From Fidelibacterota bacterium (lineage in GTDB: Bacteria > Marinisomatota > Marinisomatia > Marinisomatales > UBA1611): a stretch of 7,187 nt of DNA. The position numbers were made by a program, and so were the translations under genes. The notes beneath the pieces were generated by a model. The model had not been told where the DNA came from. It did not search any database and saw only the letters and a list, made by a program, of their open reading frames with translations. The stretch is from the NCBI GenBank assembly GCA_002694025.1, contig NZKX01000119.1, positions 1 through 7,187 on the forward strand, written 5' to 3'. The first letter of the stretch is position 1. Each line of letters begins with the position of its first letter. Of the stretch, positions 6,949-7,187 are shown one piece after another.

Positions 6949-7187
6949 TTATTTAAGAAAAATAATCTTTTTAATTTCTGAAAAATTTCTACCATTTATT
7001 TGGAAAAAATAGGTTCCTGAAGACACTTCTTTACCAGAATTGGATGTTCCATTCCAGGTTATATTCAAGTTATGACTAACCACTTTCTTCCCTGACTTAA
7101 TTTGTTTGCCTGAAACATCTAAGATTGAATATTCGATATAGTCTGATGTTATATTATTAATTGGGAATACCACATTGTTATTAAATG
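6949..7187 (-). CDS. C-terminal T9SS sorting domain of a secreted protein, 5' part off the window
   Basis: The frame is open from the right edge to the TAA at 6951-6949, giving 78 full codons and a partial one. The visible part is a FlgD-like type A sorting domain: EYSILDVSGKQIKSG, then NITWNGTSNSGKEVSSGTYF and a basic end IIFLK. Such domains direct proteins through the type IX secretion system and are removed or exchanged for a surface anchor. The first complete codons read FNNNVVFPI, and the cut codon before them ends in CA, so it may be CCA (Pro), which would complete the usual NPFN motif. A GTG at 7173 is in frame but would start inside the domain, so I treat the gene as 5'-partial. What the protein does cannot be told. 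The M16 gene starts 37 bp downstream, so they may share a transcript. Confidence 0.85.
   Translation of the reverse strand, partial: FNNNVVFPINNITSDYIEYSILDVSGKQIKSGKKVVSHNLNITWNGTSNSGKEVSSGTYFFQINGRNFSEIKKIIFLK

Noticed and set aside
6912..6995. N-terminal 28-residue extension of the M16 peptidase
   Set aside because: It would overlap the upstream gene by 47 bp and place a basic stretch before a complete signal peptide, so the ATG at 6911 is the better start.
1..7187. A complete polysaccharide utilisation locus
   Set aside because: No SusC/SusD-like pair, transporter or regulator is in the window; only two glycoside hydrolases are present.

Overview
The window is AT-rich and densely coding, and every supported gene lies on the minus strand, so transcription reads from high to low coordinates. 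Two proteins end in Por-type (T9SS type A, FlgD-like) sorting domains, one with the motif YPNPFNPS. Three proteins carry lipoprotein or Sec signal sequences. This points to a marine member of the Fibrobacterota-Chlorobiota-Bacteroidota group. The PNPFNPS wording together with a W-N-A-L-D-N-H-G-V type core is what I know best from Candidatus Marinimicrobia (SAR406) and Ignavibacteria-like lineages, but a marine Bacteroidota cannot be excluded from sequence alone.

Layout in the direction of transcription: (i) 7187-6949, the last ~78 codons of a secreted protein, consisting of a T9SS sorting domain; (ii) 6911-4041, a full-length two-half M16 (insulinase/pitrilysin-like) zinc peptidase with signal peptide; (iii) 4041-2836, a GH16 laminarinase-type endo-beta-1,3-glucanase made as a lipoprotein, with an extra C-terminal beta domain; (iv) 2845-872, a secreted GH5-CBM6-T9SS glucanase; (v) a 112-bp AT-rich gap with a weak terminator-like hairpin; (vi) 759-1, the first 253 codons of a lipoprotein with a PepSY-like N-terminal part and a repeated F/Y-P...PDG module, continuing off the left edge.

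Genes (ii)-(iv) are tightly packed: the M16 stop and GH16 start share one base (TAATG), and GH16 and GH5 overlap by 10 bp, so they very probably form one transcript. The two glycoside hydrolases fit surface breakdown of a beta-1,3-glucan such as algal laminarin: a membrane-anchored endo-enzyme beside a T9SS-exported enzyme carrying a carbohydrate-binding module. No SusC/SusD pair, transporter or regulator is present here, so this is not a complete polysaccharide utilisation locus within the window. I see no RNA genes, mobile elements or CRISPR. I found no clearly new system; the least-explained item is the repeat lipoprotein at the left edge.
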